Shown: positions 31,669-42,505, counted from the stretch's first letter. The stretch: 57,797 nt of DNA from Paenibacillus thalictri (GCF_004307995.1 NZ_SIRE01000044.1:1-57797); one strand, 5' to 3'. Notes: a model not told the origin generated them from the sequence alone. A program made the numbers and translations.

Positions 31669-34041
31669 GTGGAGCATATTCATGGTTCTTATGACATGGT
31701 GTTGGTAGTATTTTCGTACGTAGTGGCGGTAACGGCTTCTTACACCGTTCTTGACTTGGCTGGAAGGGTCAGCGCGGCGGAAGGAACAAACCGCTTGTTA
31801 TGGCTTTTATTTGGCGCGGTAGCGATGGGGATGGGGATCTGGTCGATGCATTTTGTAGGGATGCTGGCGTTTACGCTCCCTGTGCCTGTAGCCTACGATC
31901 TTATGTATGTGCTGGCATCGGTCATTGCGGCGATTGTTGCTTCTTTTATCGCGCTTAATGTGGTTGGCCGCAACCGCTTATCGCTGCCGAAACTGCTTGG
32001 CGGCGGACTGCTGCTGGCAACCGGGATAGCGGCCATGCATTATATCGGGATGGCGGCTATGCAAATCGATATCGTATACGATCCGCTGTTGTTTGCGCTT
32101 TCGATTGTCATTGCGATTGTAGCTTCGATTGCCGCGTTGTGGCTCGCTTTTTATTTTCGCAAGGGCGGCGACCGCGGAGAGATATGGAAAAAGCTGGGGA
32201 GCGGGCTGATCATGGGCGCCGCGGTTGTGGGCATGCATTTTACGGGCATGGCGGCGGCCCAATTTCATATGGGCGGGAAATCGGCGTTATCCTCCGGCAT
32301 GATGCTGGATCACAAATGGCTCGCTTATTTTATCGCGGGCGGCACCTTATTTACGCTGGGCCTGTCTTTGCTGGGCATCTTTGTTTCCAAAAAAATCTCC
32401 TCCAAAGATTCGGAAATCCAGGAAAAAACAAATGAAATTTATTTCATTAACCAGGAATTGCGCCGCATGAACGATCATCTGGAAGAATTGGTCAAGGAGC
32501 GGACGGAGCAGCTGGAAAAAGCGCATGACGAAGCGATTAAAGCCAATATGATCAAAAGCCAGTTTCTGGCCAATATGAGCCACGAATTAAGGACGCCGCT
32601 GAATGCCATTATCGGTTACAGCGAAATGCTGACCGAAGAAGCCGAAGATCTCGGCGAACCGACGTTTGTCGAGGATCTTGGGAAAATCAGCAAGGCCGGC
32701 AAACACCTTTTGTCGCTGATTAACGACATTTTGGATATTTCCAAAATCGAAGCCGGCAAAATGGATATGTATTTCGAAACGTGCAGCTTGGACGAGATGA
32801 TTCAGGAAGTGGTGACCACAGTCCAACCTCTGGTTGAAGCCAACGGAAACCGGCTGGACATATCGGCAGCGGCGGGCGAGATGACAACCGATGTGACCAA
32901 GCTGCGGCAAATATTGATGAACCTGCTCAGCAATGCAAGCAAATTCACGAAAGAAGGAACTATATTTTTCCACGTGCATCAGGAACAGAGGGACAGCAAG
33001 ATGGGGTATTGCTTCAGCATCAGGGACACGGGAATCGGAATGACGCCGGAGCAGGTCGATAAGCTGTTTCAGCCGTTTACCCAGGCGGATTCGTCGACTA
33101 CGCGCAAATACGGGGGGACCGGTCTTGGACTGGCGATCAGCCAGCGGTTCTGCCAAATTATGGGCGGGGACATTCGGGTAACGAGCGAGCCAGGGTTGGG
33201 CAGCACGTTTACCTGCTGGCTCCCGGTTGCGCCGCCGGAACAAGGTGAACCTGCGGTTGCGCCGGTTTTATCTCACGATTATGAAAAAGACAGCCATGTG
33301 AGCATCCTGCTTATCGATGACGAGCCGTTTAATCAGCAGCTGATGAAACGGTATCTTGCCGGCGAAGGCTGGACGCTCGCCTTTGCCGAAAGCGGGGCGA
33401 TTGGTCTGGAACTGGCGAAGAAACTCAGGCCCAAGGTCATATGCCTTGATATTTTGATGCCGGGCATGGACGGTTGGAGTGTGCTGTCTTCGCTAAAAAA
33501 CGATCCGGAGCTTAAAGACATTCCGGTAGTGATCTGGTCGATGACGAACGACAAAAGTTTAGGTTACTCGCTGGGCGCTTCGGAGTTTTTGACGAAACCG
33601 GTACAGCGGGAGCGGCTGATCGAGATGATGAACAAATATGTGGAGAATCGGGCCGACCATCCGGTTCTGGTCATTGAAGACGATGCGGTGACCAGCGAGC
33701 TGATGACCAAGCTGCTGAAAAAAGAAGGATACGCGGTGCGTCAGGCTGCAAATGGCCGGGCTGCGCTGGAAAGTATCGGGAAAGTAACGCCAAAGCTGAT
33801 ATTGCTTGATTTAATGATGCCGGAGATGGACGGCTTTCAATTCGTTGCGGAGCTGCGGAAAAACGAAGAATGGAGCCATATCCCGATTATCGTTGTGACG
33901 GCTAAAACAATTACTGCGGAGGACCGTTTGAAATTAAACGGTTATGTCAAAGGGGTTGTGCAGAAAGGTTCGTTTGATCATCGCACATTGTTATCGGATA
34001 TAGGGCGGTTCGTAGCGGTTGCTTCCGAACGGGAGAGCTGA
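31669..34041 (+). CDS. MHYT-domain hybrid sensor histidine kinase with two receiver domains
   Basis: A 790-residue protein, GTG 31669 behind GAGAGGAATG. The N-terminal 240 residues are seven membrane helices with three MHYT motifs: WSMHFVGMLAF, AAMHYIGMAAMQ and VGMHFTGMAAAQF, whose His and Met residues are proposed to bind copper and sense a small diatomic gas or redox state. A coiled coil leads to a HisKA domain (SHELRTPLNAIIGYSEML, phospho-His), an HATPase (DTGIGM, GGTGLGLAISQRF), then two receiver domains with phospho-Asp in CLDILMPGMDGW and LLDLMMPEMDGF. No output domain is present, so phosphotransfer must pass to another protein. It ends with a terminator; linkage to the next gene is by position only. 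Confidence 0.9.
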   Translation: MEHIHGSYDMVLVVFSYVVAVTASYTVLDLAGRVSAAEGTNRLLWLLFGAVAMGMGIWSMHFVGMLAFTLPVPVAYDLMYVLASVIAAIVASFIALNVVGRNRLSLPKLLGGGLLLATGIAAMHYIGMAAMQIDIVYDPLLFALSIVIAIVASIAALWLAFYFRKGGDRGEIWKKLGSGLIMGAAVVGMHFTGMAAAQFHMGGKSALSSGMMLDHKWLAYFIAGGTLFTLGLSLLGIFVSKKISSKDSEIQEKTNEIYFINQELRRMNDHLEELVKERTEQLEKAHDEAIKANMIKSQFLANMSHELRTPLNAIIGYSEMLTEEAEDLGEPTFVEDLGKISKAGKHLLSLINDILDISKIEAGKMDMYFETCSLDEMIQEVVTTVQPLVEANGNRLDISAAAGEMTTDVTKLRQILMNLLSNASKFTKEGTIFFHVHQEQRDSKMGYCFSIRDTGIGMTPEQVDKLFQPFTQADSSTTRKYGGTGLGLAISQRFCQIMGGDIRVTSEPGLGSTFTCWLPVAPPEQGEPAVAPVLSHDYEKDSHVSILLIDDEPFNQQLMKRYLAGEGWTLAFAESGAIGLELAKKLRPKVICLDILMPGMDGWSVLSSLKNDPELKDIPVVIWSMTNDKSLGYSLGASEFLTKPVQRERLIEMMNKYVENRADHPVLVIEDDAVTSELMTKLLKKEGYAVRQAANGRAALESIGKVTPKLILLDLMMPEMDGFQFVAELRKNEEWSHIPIIVVTAKTITAEDRLKLNGYVKGVVQKGSFDHRTLLSDIGRFVAVASERES

Positions 34042-34068
34042 GAAACAGCCGGTAAATACAAGAAGATG

Positions 34069-34095
34069 AAGATACCTCTAGGGGTATCTTTTTTG
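34069..34095 (+). terminator. Terminator after the hybrid kinase
   Basis: AAGATACC and GGTATCTT form an eight-base-pair stem over a short loop followed by six T. It separates kinase and glucan-synthase transcription units. Confidence 0.8.
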
Positions 34096-34198
34096 TTTTC
34101 AATTTATTGAAATTGAAAAAAGGATGCATGTTTCCCGACCAGACGCTGCAAAATAAGGAGAAATAAACCAACAGCATTCAGGAGGGCTGCGGACTTTT

Positions 34199-37100
34199 AT
34201 GGAACTACTTAAGCAAAAAGCCCATGAACTTGCCTTAACCGACGATTCGCGGATCAACCGAAGAGCTTCCAGGCGAATATTGCGTACATTCAATCAGGAT
34301 GTACAAGTCATAGATCAGTTTATTGACAGTTTGCACGATTGCAGCGCTGCGTGCTCCCAGCAAGCCGAAGCGTGGCTGCTCGACCACGCGGGGTTTCTTA
34401 CAGAACAAGCGCTGGTTGTAAAAGACCAGCTAAGCGGCCCCTTGCTGGGCAAGCTGCCGGTCTTGAAAAAAACCGGCGAACCGCGGCTTATGCCGTTATG
34501 CGCCGAATATTTTGCCCATACGGAATGGGTGTGGCAGGATGAAGACCTGGTTGCTTACCTCAAGCATTTTCAAAGCGTTACAGTGCTCACGCAGGCGGAA
34601 GTGTACGCCTTGCCTCTTGTGTTGCGCATCGTCTTGTTCCGCCGGCTGGCTGAGCTGGTAGAGCAAATTCGCGAGCGGCGAGAAGCATGTTTTGCCGTTG
34701 AGCGTATCTTTTCCAAGTGGAAGCCGGACGGTGACGATGATCTATCGGAACTGCGCAGTCTGCTGGCCGGCGAGGGCTGGGATTTGCCGTTATCGGGACC
34801 GAAAATGGTTCATCTGCTCAGCCATTTGCGGGAATGGGAATATGACGCCGCGGCATTGCGCGAATGGCTAGCCTTCCAGTTCGATAACGGCGCGGACGAG
34901 CTGGAGCATATCCAAACCTACGAGTACCGGCTGCAGGCCGGCTACAACATGCAGGTCGGAAATCTGATCAGCAGCATGCGGGGCATGGAGCGCTGGAATT
35001 GGCGGATTTCGTTCGACCGGTTAAATCGGGTCGACCATATTTTACGCGAGGAACATGCCGGACTTTATCCGCAGCTGGATGAGGCCAGCCGGGAGCTGCT
35101 GCGCAAGCAGGTCGAACGGCTGGCATGGGCCTGCCGGGTTCCGGAAAGTTATGCAGCCGAGCTGGCCGTGGAGCTGGCCGCCAAGTTCCAGGTTCCTTCC
35201 CAAGCTGCAAATAGGGCTGAAGAAGCCGCTGAAGGTCCGGAGCCGGGGGATCAAGTAGAGGAATCTTATCGGGCGCGTTATGCCGCATATTATTTGTTGG
35301 AACCTCAAGGTATCGCTCGCTTGCGCAAGGAACTTGCCGCATTCAGGAGGCAAGATGCGACAAGCGGAGAATATGATAACGACGGCAATACGAGGGCAAC
35401 CGCTTATTTTGGCATGTTATTTTCCGGTATGGCCGTTGTATGGCTGGCGCTTACGATATGGATGGGTTATGGCATTACCGATCATCCGCTTCAGTGGCTG
35501 GCGGTTTTGGCCGCTTGCTTATTTCCGGCCAGCGAGTGGGGCGTTACCGCCGCCCATTGGATGATTGGGTACCGCTATAAGCCGCTTCCTCTGCTGCGCA
35601 GTGAATTTCTTGACGGCATCCCGGACCAGGCGGCAACGATGGTTGTTGTTCCGGTCATTTGGTCATCGGCGGATGAAGTGGATGAGATCATGGACCGTTT
35701 GGAGCTGCACTATACGGCCAACCACGATCCGCATATCCGTTTTGCCGTGCTGAGCGATTACACCGATGCCGCGGCGGAGCGCGGACCGGGCGACGAAGCC
35801 CTCACAGCGGCTGCGAAACAGCGGATTGAAGCGCTCAATCGCAAATATGCCAATCAAGGGGAAGACATCTTTTATTGGCTGCACCGCCGCAGAGTGTGGA
35901 ACCCATGCGAAAATACGTGGATGGGCTGGGAGCGTAAACGCGGGAAACTGGTGGAGTTTGTCGAGCTGCTGCGGGGCCGTCAAGACACGAGTTTTGAAAC
36001 GGTGGTCGGCGACCGCCGCGTGTTCTCCCGAATCCGTTACGTCATTACGCTGGATGCGGACACCCAGCTTCCGCTTGGAGCGGCCCGCCAAATGATCGCC
36101 GCGATGCACGTTCCTTACAATCGTCCCCGTTTCAACGGAAAAGGGACGCGGGTGATCGAAGGATACGGCGTGCTGCAGCCGCGTATCGCTACCAGCTATA
36201 AAGGCGCGCTGCGTTCCCGGCTTGCTTTGTTATGGTCGGGGGCGCCGGGAATCGACTCCTATTCCTTTGCCGTATCGGACCCATACCAGGACAGCATCGG
36301 CGTGGGGATTTTTACCGGTAAAGGAATTTTCGACGTCGATGTATTCGCCCGGTTATTGTGCGAACGGATACCCGAGAACCGGGTGCTGAGCCACGATCTG
36401 CTGGAAGGCGGTTTTATGCGGGCCGGATTGCTCGCGGATATGGAGCTGCGGGACGAGCAGCCGGCGACGTTTGCCTCATTCCAGAAAAGGCTGCATCGCT
36501 GGGTCCGCGGGGATTGGCAATTGCTCTGCTGGCTGCTTCCGCGGGTCTGCGACCGGAATGGGACATCCGTTCCGGTCGATTTGTCCGCTGTGACGCGTTG
36601 GCAAATCATCGACAACTTGCGGCGGAGCTTGATGCCGCCGATTTTATTTCTATTGCTGCTGCTGGGTTGGACGGTGCTGCCCGGCTCGAGCGGCCGCTGG
36701 CTGCTGCTTATTTTGATAACCTGGTTTTTGCCGGCCATTCGTTACGTGCTTTCGCTGCGGCAGCTTTGGTCCAACCCGCGCGGGCTGGCGGAGGTCGGAA
36801 AGCAATGTTTGCTGCTGCTGGCCGCTTGGCCGTACCAGAGCATTCTGATGATCGACGCGATTGTCAGAACCGTATACCGTTTATCCGTGTCCAAAAGCCG
36901 CCTGCTCGAGTGGGTCAGCTCCGCTGAAGTGGAGCGAAGCAACCGGAAAGGCAAACAGCCGATTCTTCTCGGCATGAGGGGAGGTTATACGGCGATTGCG
37001 CTTTTCGCAATTGCCACTGCCTTTCAGCCTACGGCCGGACTACGTCTGATTGGCTTGATTGTCGCCTTGTATTTGGCGGCGGCTCCCGCGCTGGTCAAAC

Positions 37101-40100
37101 GGTTGAACTCGCCGGTGGCGTGGGAAGAGGAACGGTTGGACGAATCCGAACAAGGCGAACTGCGCAGGCTGGCCGGACAAATATGGCACTTCTTTGAAGA
37201 CAGCGTTACGGAGCAGGAGCATTGGCTGCCTCCCGACAACGTGCAGATGGACCCGCCTAACGGCATCGCACACCGCACCTCGCCGACGAACATCGGCTTG
37301 TATCTAGCTTCTGTGCTGGCTGCAAGGGATTTACAGCTTATTGATACTCCGGGGTTGATCCTGCGTCTGGACCGCACCGTCAAGACGATGGAAAACCTCG
37401 ACTCGTGGCGCGGACATCTCTACAACTGGATCGACACCCGCACGCTTCAGGTGCTGCATCCGCGGTACGTTTCGACCGTAGATTCGGGCAATCTGATTTG
37501 CAGCCTGGTGGCCGTTAAGGAAGGTTTGGCGGAGTGGCTGGAGAAAGCCGACGATCTTCAGGATGCGGAAACCAGATCGCGCGGCGAACGTTTGCTAACG
37601 CGTATCGATGCGTTTATCGAGCGGACGGATTTTACGCCGCTGTATGAACCGGCTTCGCAGTTGTTTACGATTGGTTACGACGTCTCGCAGGAACGGAAAG
37701 ATTCGGGATTGTACGATTTGATGGCTTCGGAATCGCGGCAAACCAGCTTTATTGCGATCGCCTTGGGGCAGGTTCCGGTAACGCATTGGCAGAAGCTCGG
37801 CCGCACCATGACCCGTCTGGAGCGGAAGCTGGCGTTAGTTTCCTGGTCGGGGACGATGTTTGAATATTTGATGCCTTGCTTATTTATGAAAACATACCGG
37901 AAAACGTTGTGGAGCGAAACATGCGAGTCCGTCGTGAAGCGCCAGATCGATTATATGCGGCAGCGGGAACTGCCCTTTGGCGTGTCGGAGTCCGGTTATT
38001 ACGCTTTCGATTTTCAAATGAACTACCAATACCGGGCGTTTGGCGTGCCGGGGCTCGGCTTTCAGAGGGGGCTGGAAAGCGAAGAGGTAGTCAGCCCTTA
38101 TGCTTCGATATTGGCGCTGCCTTTTGCCAAAAAATCCGTGCTGGGTAATATGCGCAAGCTGGAGGATATCGGCGCCCGCGGCGATTACGGCTTTTATGAG
38201 GCTGTAGATTTCACGTCCAATCGTTTGCCTAACGGGGAGAAATATCAAATCATCAACAGTTTTATGGCCCATCACCAGGGCATGAGTTTTCTTGCGATTG
38301 TCAATGAGCTGCATGGCGGGATCATGACCGAACGGTTTCACCGCGATAAGCGGGTGCAGGCTGCCGAGCCGCTGCTTCAGGAGCGGATTCCGGCGGCCGT
38401 GCGGACGGTGCGCAATCCGGCCGCAGTGTGCCGGACAAGGCCGCACGAGCCGGCGGAGCCAACACGGGATGTGTCGGTGCGGGAGTTTTTGCGCCCGGGC
38501 CGTCCGCTGCCTGCCATTGAACTCGGCGTTCTGTCCAACGGGAGGATGACAACGATGGTGACCGACAGCGGGAGCGGGTTTATCCATTACGGCAAAACGG
38601 CGGTTACACGCTGGAAAGAAGACCCGGTCAAAGATGAAGACGGATGTTTTTTCTATATTCGGGATGTGATGGACGATCGCGTATGGTCGCCGTCCTATCT
38701 GCCTTGCCGGGTTCCTTCGTCAGCAGGGCAGGTATCGTTTGGCTTGGACCGCATCACCTTCACCCGCGAAGACCGCGGCATCCGCACACAGCTGGATATC
38801 ATCGTATCTTCGGACAGCAATGCCGATATTCGGAGATTGACGATGAAAAACAACGGCTCGGAAAAACGGATTTTGGAGGTCACGACGTACGCGGAAATTG
38901 TTCTTGCCCAGCCGATTGCCGATGAGTCTCATCCCGCCTTCAGCAAGTTGTTTGTCGAAACCGAATACGCCAAGGAAGCGGGCTGCTTGCTCGCCCGCCG
39001 CAGACCGCGGCAGGAAGGCGATGAACCGCTGTGGGCAGCCCACGCCTTGGTGCCGCAGCATCCTGCGTTAGGCGCGGCGGAGATCGAAACGGACCGGTCG
39101 GCGTTTATCGGACGGGGCTACACCCGTGCCAATCCGCAGACGCTCCATTCCCGGCTGAAGGGAACGGTGGGCGCGGTAACCGACCCGATTTTCGCCATGC
39201 GGTATCGCATCGCCATTGAACCCGGGGAAGAGGCTCAGCTGTATGCAGTCACTTGCGCGGGTCATTCCAAGGAAGAAGTGCTTGGCATGGCCGCTCCCTT
39301 CACCGCGGCCCGTCCGGTTGAGCACGCTTTTCAGCTGGCCTGGATCCGCAATCGCATCGAGCTGCGCCATCTGCGCTTGTCCACAGCGGATGCCGCCGAA
39401 TTTCAGCGGCTTGCCGGCAAGCTGCTGCTGCGATCGCCGTCCGGCGACGAGCGAAAGCGGGATGTGGCCGCAAACATCAACGGCCAATCCGATTTATGGC
39501 CGCATGGCATATCGGGGGACCGGCCGATCCTGCTTGTCCGCATCAAACATCAGGAGTTTGTCCCTTTTATCGTCAAGCTGCTTACCGGATGCGATTATTT
39601 GCAGCGTATGGGTGTCGTGTTTGATCTTGTGCTGCTTAACGAATCCGAAGGAGGTTATCATCAGGAGCTCCAGGATGCACTGCAGCGCGTGGTGGAGAGC
39701 GGATACCGGCAGGATGGCGGCAATGTGCGCGTGCTTAACAGCAGGGTCATCTCGCAAGAGGTGAGGACGCTGCTTCTGTCCGTGGCGCATCTTGATCTGC
39801 GAGCCGACGGCCGCAGCCTGAAATCGCAGCTGAGGTTTTCCCGCAAGGATGCGGAGCTGCCGGAAGCTTTTGCGCCTGCGGCTTTGTCACAAGAGGAGAC
39901 GGAACGGAGAAATGCGGAGGATATCGTCATTCGCGAGAGCGGCTCGGCGGAGCGGCTGCAATTTTTTAACGGTTGGGGCGGCTTTACCCAGGATGGTCGG
40001 GAATACCGGATTCAACTGAAGCGTGATCATCCGCTGCCCGCGCCTTGGATTAACGTGCTGGCGAATCCTCATTTCGGCTGCCTTGTTTCGGAACGGGGAA

Positions 40101-42442
40101 CCGGCTACACCTGGTGGCGCAACAGCCGGGAATGCAAGCTGACTCCGTGGTCCAACGACCCGGTGCTTGATCCGCCCGGCGAAATGGGCTATTTCCGCGA
40201 CGAAGAAAGTGGTGAATGGTGGACGGTGTACCCTACGGATTCATCGTCATCCAGCGGATTTGAGGTCGCCCATGCACGCGGGTATTCCCGCTTCAGCCAT
40301 GTAAACGGCGGAATCCGGCATGAAGCCGGCATTTGCGTAGCACCCGACGATCCGTTAAAAGTGATAGAAATCCGTGTGCGCAACACATCGGCCCGCAAGA
40401 GAAAACTGAGCTTCACCTATTATGCGGAATGGGTGCTTGGCGTTCGCCGGGAACAAAATACGGCGATGATTGTGACGGAGTGGGACGACCGTTCTCAGAC
40501 GCTGCAGGCTCATAATACGTACCAAGAGCATTTCCGCGGCGCAACGGCTTTCTTAGGCATTCATACGGCCAAGTCCGGGGCGGATGCGAACAAGGGAACA
40601 GACCGGCAGCCGGAGGGGCAAGGCGACGTGTCATGGACAAGCGACCGTCGGGAGTTTATCGGGCGGGGCGGGTCGGCAGACCGGCCCGATGCGCTGTGCC
40701 GAACCCGGCTGTCGAAACAAACCGGAGCCGGAAGCGACTCTTGCGGCGCCGTCCAGCTCCCGTTCGAGCTGGAAGCGGGGGAAGAACTCCGCGTGTATGT
40801 GACGCTTGGCTGCGAAGCTTCCAAGGAGGAGGCGACGGCATTGGCGCAAGCGTACCGCGATGCCGCGCGGTGCCGTTCCGCTTTTGAACGGACGGAGCAG
40901 CGGTGGGATGACATTGCCGGGCAAATCGAAGTATCGACGCCAAATGCCGAGATGGACCTGCTGCTGAACGGATGGCTTATTTATCAATCGCTCGGATGCC
41001 GGATGTGGGCCCGATCCGGGTTCTACCAAGCCGGCGGCGCCTACGGCTTCCGCGATCAGCTGCAGGACTCGCTTTCGCTGCTGCATACGCGCCCTGATCT
41101 GACGCGGGAGCAAATCCTGCTGCATGCCGCCCATCAATATGAAGAAGGGGACGTCCAGCATTGGTGGCATGAGGAGACAGAACGCGGCATCCGCACATTG
41201 TTCTCGGACGATTATCTATGGCTTCCGTATGCGGTCGGCCGTTATATGGAGCATACGGAAGACGGATCGATATTGGACGAACAAGTGCCTTATTTGCACA
41301 GCGGCGCGCTGCGCGACGGGGAACATGAACGTTACGAACAAACGGTGGTCTCACCTAATAGCGGCTCCTTGTACGAGCACTGCTTGCGCACATTGGACCG
41401 CTCCATGCAGCAGCTTGGAGAACATGGGCTGCCGCTGATGGGCATCGGAGACTGGAACGACGGCATGAGCCGGATCGGGGCGGACGGCCGCGGCGAAAGC
41501 GTCTGGCTGGCCTGGTTTATCGGCGAAGTGCTCGGCAGGTTCGAGGCCATATGCCGGGAGCGCGGCGAACCGGAACGCTCGGAACGGTACCGCAATTACC
41601 GCGAACAGCTGGCGGCGGCGGCCAATCAGCACGGCTGGGACGGCCGCTGGTACAGGCGGGCCTTCACCGATGCGGGGCAATGGATCGGCTCCGTCGGCAA
41701 TGATGAATGCCGCATCGACGCGATCGCGCAATCGTGGTCGATTATCAGCGGCGGCGCGCCGGCCGATCGATCCATATCGGCAATGGAGTCGTTCGACCGC
41801 GAGCTGGTGGACCGCAGCTTGTCCGTGGCCAAGCTGCTTGATCCGCCGTTTGACCGGATGTCGCCGAGTCCCGGCTATATTCAAGGTTATCCGCCGGGTA
41901 TACGCGAGAACGGCGGCCAATATACGCATGGCGTCATCTGGAGTATTATCGCCTGGTGCATGTTAAGCAACGGGGATAAAGCGTCGGAGCTGTTTCACTT
42001 ATTAAATCCGATCTCCCATACATCCACGGCGAAGGAGGTTCGGCGTTATCAGGGAGAACCGTACGCCATGGCTGCGGATGTGTACACGGCCTCGCCTCAC
42101 GAAGGAAAAGCGGGCTGGACATGGTACACCGGCGCGGCCGGCTGGATGTATCAAGCGGGAATCGAATGGATTCTCGGGCTGCAGCGCAGAGGATCGCGCC
42201 TGTGGATTCGCCCGTGCTTGCCGGGGGATTGGCCGGGTTATTCGGTACGTTACAAGTTTGGCAACACGTTGTATGTGATCAAGGTTCGCAAGGAAAATGC
42301 AACCGGCCCTTCCGTCACCGGCGCCGATCGCGGGAAAATTGCGGAGGCATATGTCGATCTGATTGACGATGGCGGACTGCACGAGCTCGAATTCACCATC
42401 AGCGGCAAGGCGGAGCAACACGCCGCTCTGCTGAATGTATAA
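34199..42442 (+). CDS. Giant cyclic beta-glucan synthase-like protein (GT84, glycoamylase-like, GH94)
   Basis: A 2747-residue protein from ATG 34199, with AGGAGGG 12 bases upstream. Membrane segments lie at about 400-450, 810-855 and 925-965. Between them is a glycosyltransferase of the GT84 type: YVITLDADTQLPLG (about 617) as the DxD site and RLHRWVRGDWQLLCW (about 763) as the Q/RxxRW-like site. A cyclising glycoamylase-like domain follows (about 1160-1375, with FEYLMP, GVSESGYYAFD, MAHHQGMSFLA). The C-terminal half holds two sugar-binding-like sandwiches and a GH94 phosphorylase domain with the catalytic Asp in GIGDWNDGMSRIG (about 2417). This order matches the cyclic beta-1,2-glucan synthases of Brucella and Agrobacterium (Cgs/NdvB, about 2850 residues). 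Start, length and motifs are intact. Confidence 0.88.
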   Translation: MELLKQKAHELALTDDSRINRRASRRILRTFNQDVQVIDQFIDSLHDCSAACSQQAEAWLLDHAGFLTEQALVVKDQLSGPLLGKLPVLKKTGEPRLMPLCAEYFAHTEWVWQDEDLVAYLKHFQSVTVLTQAEVYALPLVLRIVLFRRLAELVEQIRERREACFAVERIFSKWKPDGDDDLSELRSLLAGEGWDLPLSGPKMVHLLSHLREWEYDAAALREWLAFQFDNGADELEHIQTYEYRLQAGYNMQVGNLISSMRGMERWNWRISFDRLNRVDHILREEHAGLYPQLDEASRELLRKQVERLAWACRVPESYAAELAVELAAKFQVPSQAANRAEEAAEGPEPGDQVEESYRARYAAYYLLEPQGIARLRKELAAFRRQDATSGEYDNDGNTRATAYFGMLFSGMAVVWLALTIWMGYGITDHPLQWLAVLAACLFPASEWGVTAAHWMIGYRYKPLPLLRSEFLDGIPDQAATMVVVPVIWSSADEVDEIMDRLELHYTANHDPHIRFAVLSDYTDAAAERGPGDEALTAAAKQRIEALNRKYANQGEDIFYWLHRRRVWNPCENTWMGWERKRGKLVEFVELLRGRQDTSFETVVGDRRVFSRIRYVITLDADTQLPLGAARQMIAAMHVPYNRPRFNGKGTRVIEGYGVLQPRIATSYKGALRSRLALLWSGAPGIDSYSFAVSDPYQDSIGVGIFTGKGIFDVDVFARLLCERIPENRVLSHDLLEGGFMRAGLLADMELRDEQPATFASFQKRLHRWVRGDWQLLCWLLPRVCDRNGTSVPVDLSAVTRWQIIDNLRRSLMPPILFLLLLLGWTVLPGSSGRWLLLILITWFLPAIRYVLSLRQLWSNPRGLAEVGKQCLLLLAAWPYQSILMIDAIVRTVYRLSVSKSRLLEWVSSAEVERSNRKGKQPILLGMRGGYTAIALFAIATAFQPTAGLRLIGLIVALYLAAAPALVKRLNSPVAWEEERLDESEQGELRRLAGQIWHFFEDSVTEQEHWLPPDNVQMDPPNGIAHRTSPTNIGLYLASVLAARDLQLIDTPGLILRLDRTVKTMENLDSWRGHLYNWIDTRTLQVLHPRYVSTVDSGNLICSLVAVKEGLAEWLEKADDLQDAETRSRGERLLTRIDAFIERTDFTPLYEPASQLFTIGYDVSQERKDSGLYDLMASESRQTSFIAIALGQVPVTHWQKLGRTMTRLERKLALVSWSGTMFEYLMPCLFMKTYRKTLWSETCESVVKRQIDYMRQRELPFGVSESGYYAFDFQMNYQYRAFGVPGLGFQRGLESEEVVSPYASILALPFAKKSVLGNMRKLEDIGARGDYGFYEAVDFTSNRLPNGEKYQIINSFMAHHQGMSFLAIVNELHGGIMTERFHRDKRVQAAEPLLQERIPAAVRTVRNPAAVCRTRPHEPAEPTRDVSVREFLRPGRPLPAIELGVLSNGRMTTMVTDSGSGFIHYGKTAVTRWKEDPVKDEDGCFFYIRDVMDDRVWSPSYLPCRVPSSAGQVSFGLDRITFTREDRGIRTQLDIIVSSDSNADIRRLTMKNNGSEKRILEVTTYAEIVLAQPIADESHPAFSKLFVETEYAKEAGCLLARRRPRQEGDEPLWAAHALVPQHPALGAAEIETDRSAFIGRGYTRANPQTLHSRLKGTVGAVTDPIFAMRYRIAIEPGEEAQLYAVTCAGHSKEEVLGMAAPFTAARPVEHAFQLAWIRNRIELRHLRLSTADAAEFQRLAGKLLLRSPSGDERKRDVAANINGQSDLWPHGISGDRPILLVRIKHQEFVPFIVKLLTGCDYLQRMGVVFDLVLLNESEGGYHQELQDALQRVVESGYRQDGGNVRVLNSRVISQEVRTLLLSVAHLDLRADGRSLKSQLRFSRKDAELPEAFAPAALSQEETERRNAEDIVIRESGSAERLQFFNGWGGFTQDGREYRIQLKRDHPLPAPWINVLANPHFGCLVSERGTGYTWWRNSRECKLTPWSNDPVLDPPGEMGYFRDEESGEWWTVYPTDSSSSSGFEVAHARGYSRFSHVNGGIRHEAGICVAPDDPLKVIEIRVRNTSARKRKLSFTYYAEWVLGVRREQNTAMIVTEWDDRSQTLQAHNTYQEHFRGATAFLGIHTAKSGADANKGTDRQPEGQGDVSWTSDRREFIGRGGSADRPDALCRTRLSKQTGAGSDSCGAVQLPFELEAGEELRVYVTLGCEASKEEATALAQAYRDAARCRSAFERTEQRWDDIAGQIEVSTPNAEMDLLLNGWLIYQSLGCRMWARSGFYQAGGAYGFRDQLQDSLSLLHTRPDLTREQILLHAAHQYEEGDVQHWWHEETERGIRTLFSDDYLWLPYAVGRYMEHTEDGSILDEQVPYLHSGALRDGEHERYEQTVVSPNSGSLYEHCLRTLDRSMQQLGEHGLPLMGIGDWNDGMSRIGADGRGESVWLAWFIGEVLGRFEAICRERGEPERSERYRNYREQLAAAANQHGWDGRWYRRAFTDAGQWIGSVGNDECRIDAIAQSWSIISGGAPADRSISAMESFDRELVDRSLSVAKLLDPPFDRMSPSPGYIQGYPPGIRENGGQYTHGVIWSIIAWCMLSNGDKASELFHLLNPISHTSTAKEVRRYQGEPYAMAADVYTASPHEGKAGWTWYTGAAGWMYQAGIEWILGLQRRGSRLWIRPCLPGDWPGYSVRYKFGNTLYVIKVRKENATGPSVTGADRGKIAEAYVDLIDDGGLHELEFTISGKAEQHAALLNV

Positions 42443-42459
42443 GCGCAACTTTAACGATA

Positions 42460-42505
42460 AAGCATGGTATCGTCCTGCCTCTTGAGGACCTTATCATGCT
42501 TTTTT
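42460..42505 (+). terminator. Terminator after the glucan synthase-like gene
   Basis: AAGCATG..GTCC pairs with GGAC..CATGCTT in an interrupted stem followed by six T. Confidence 0.8.
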
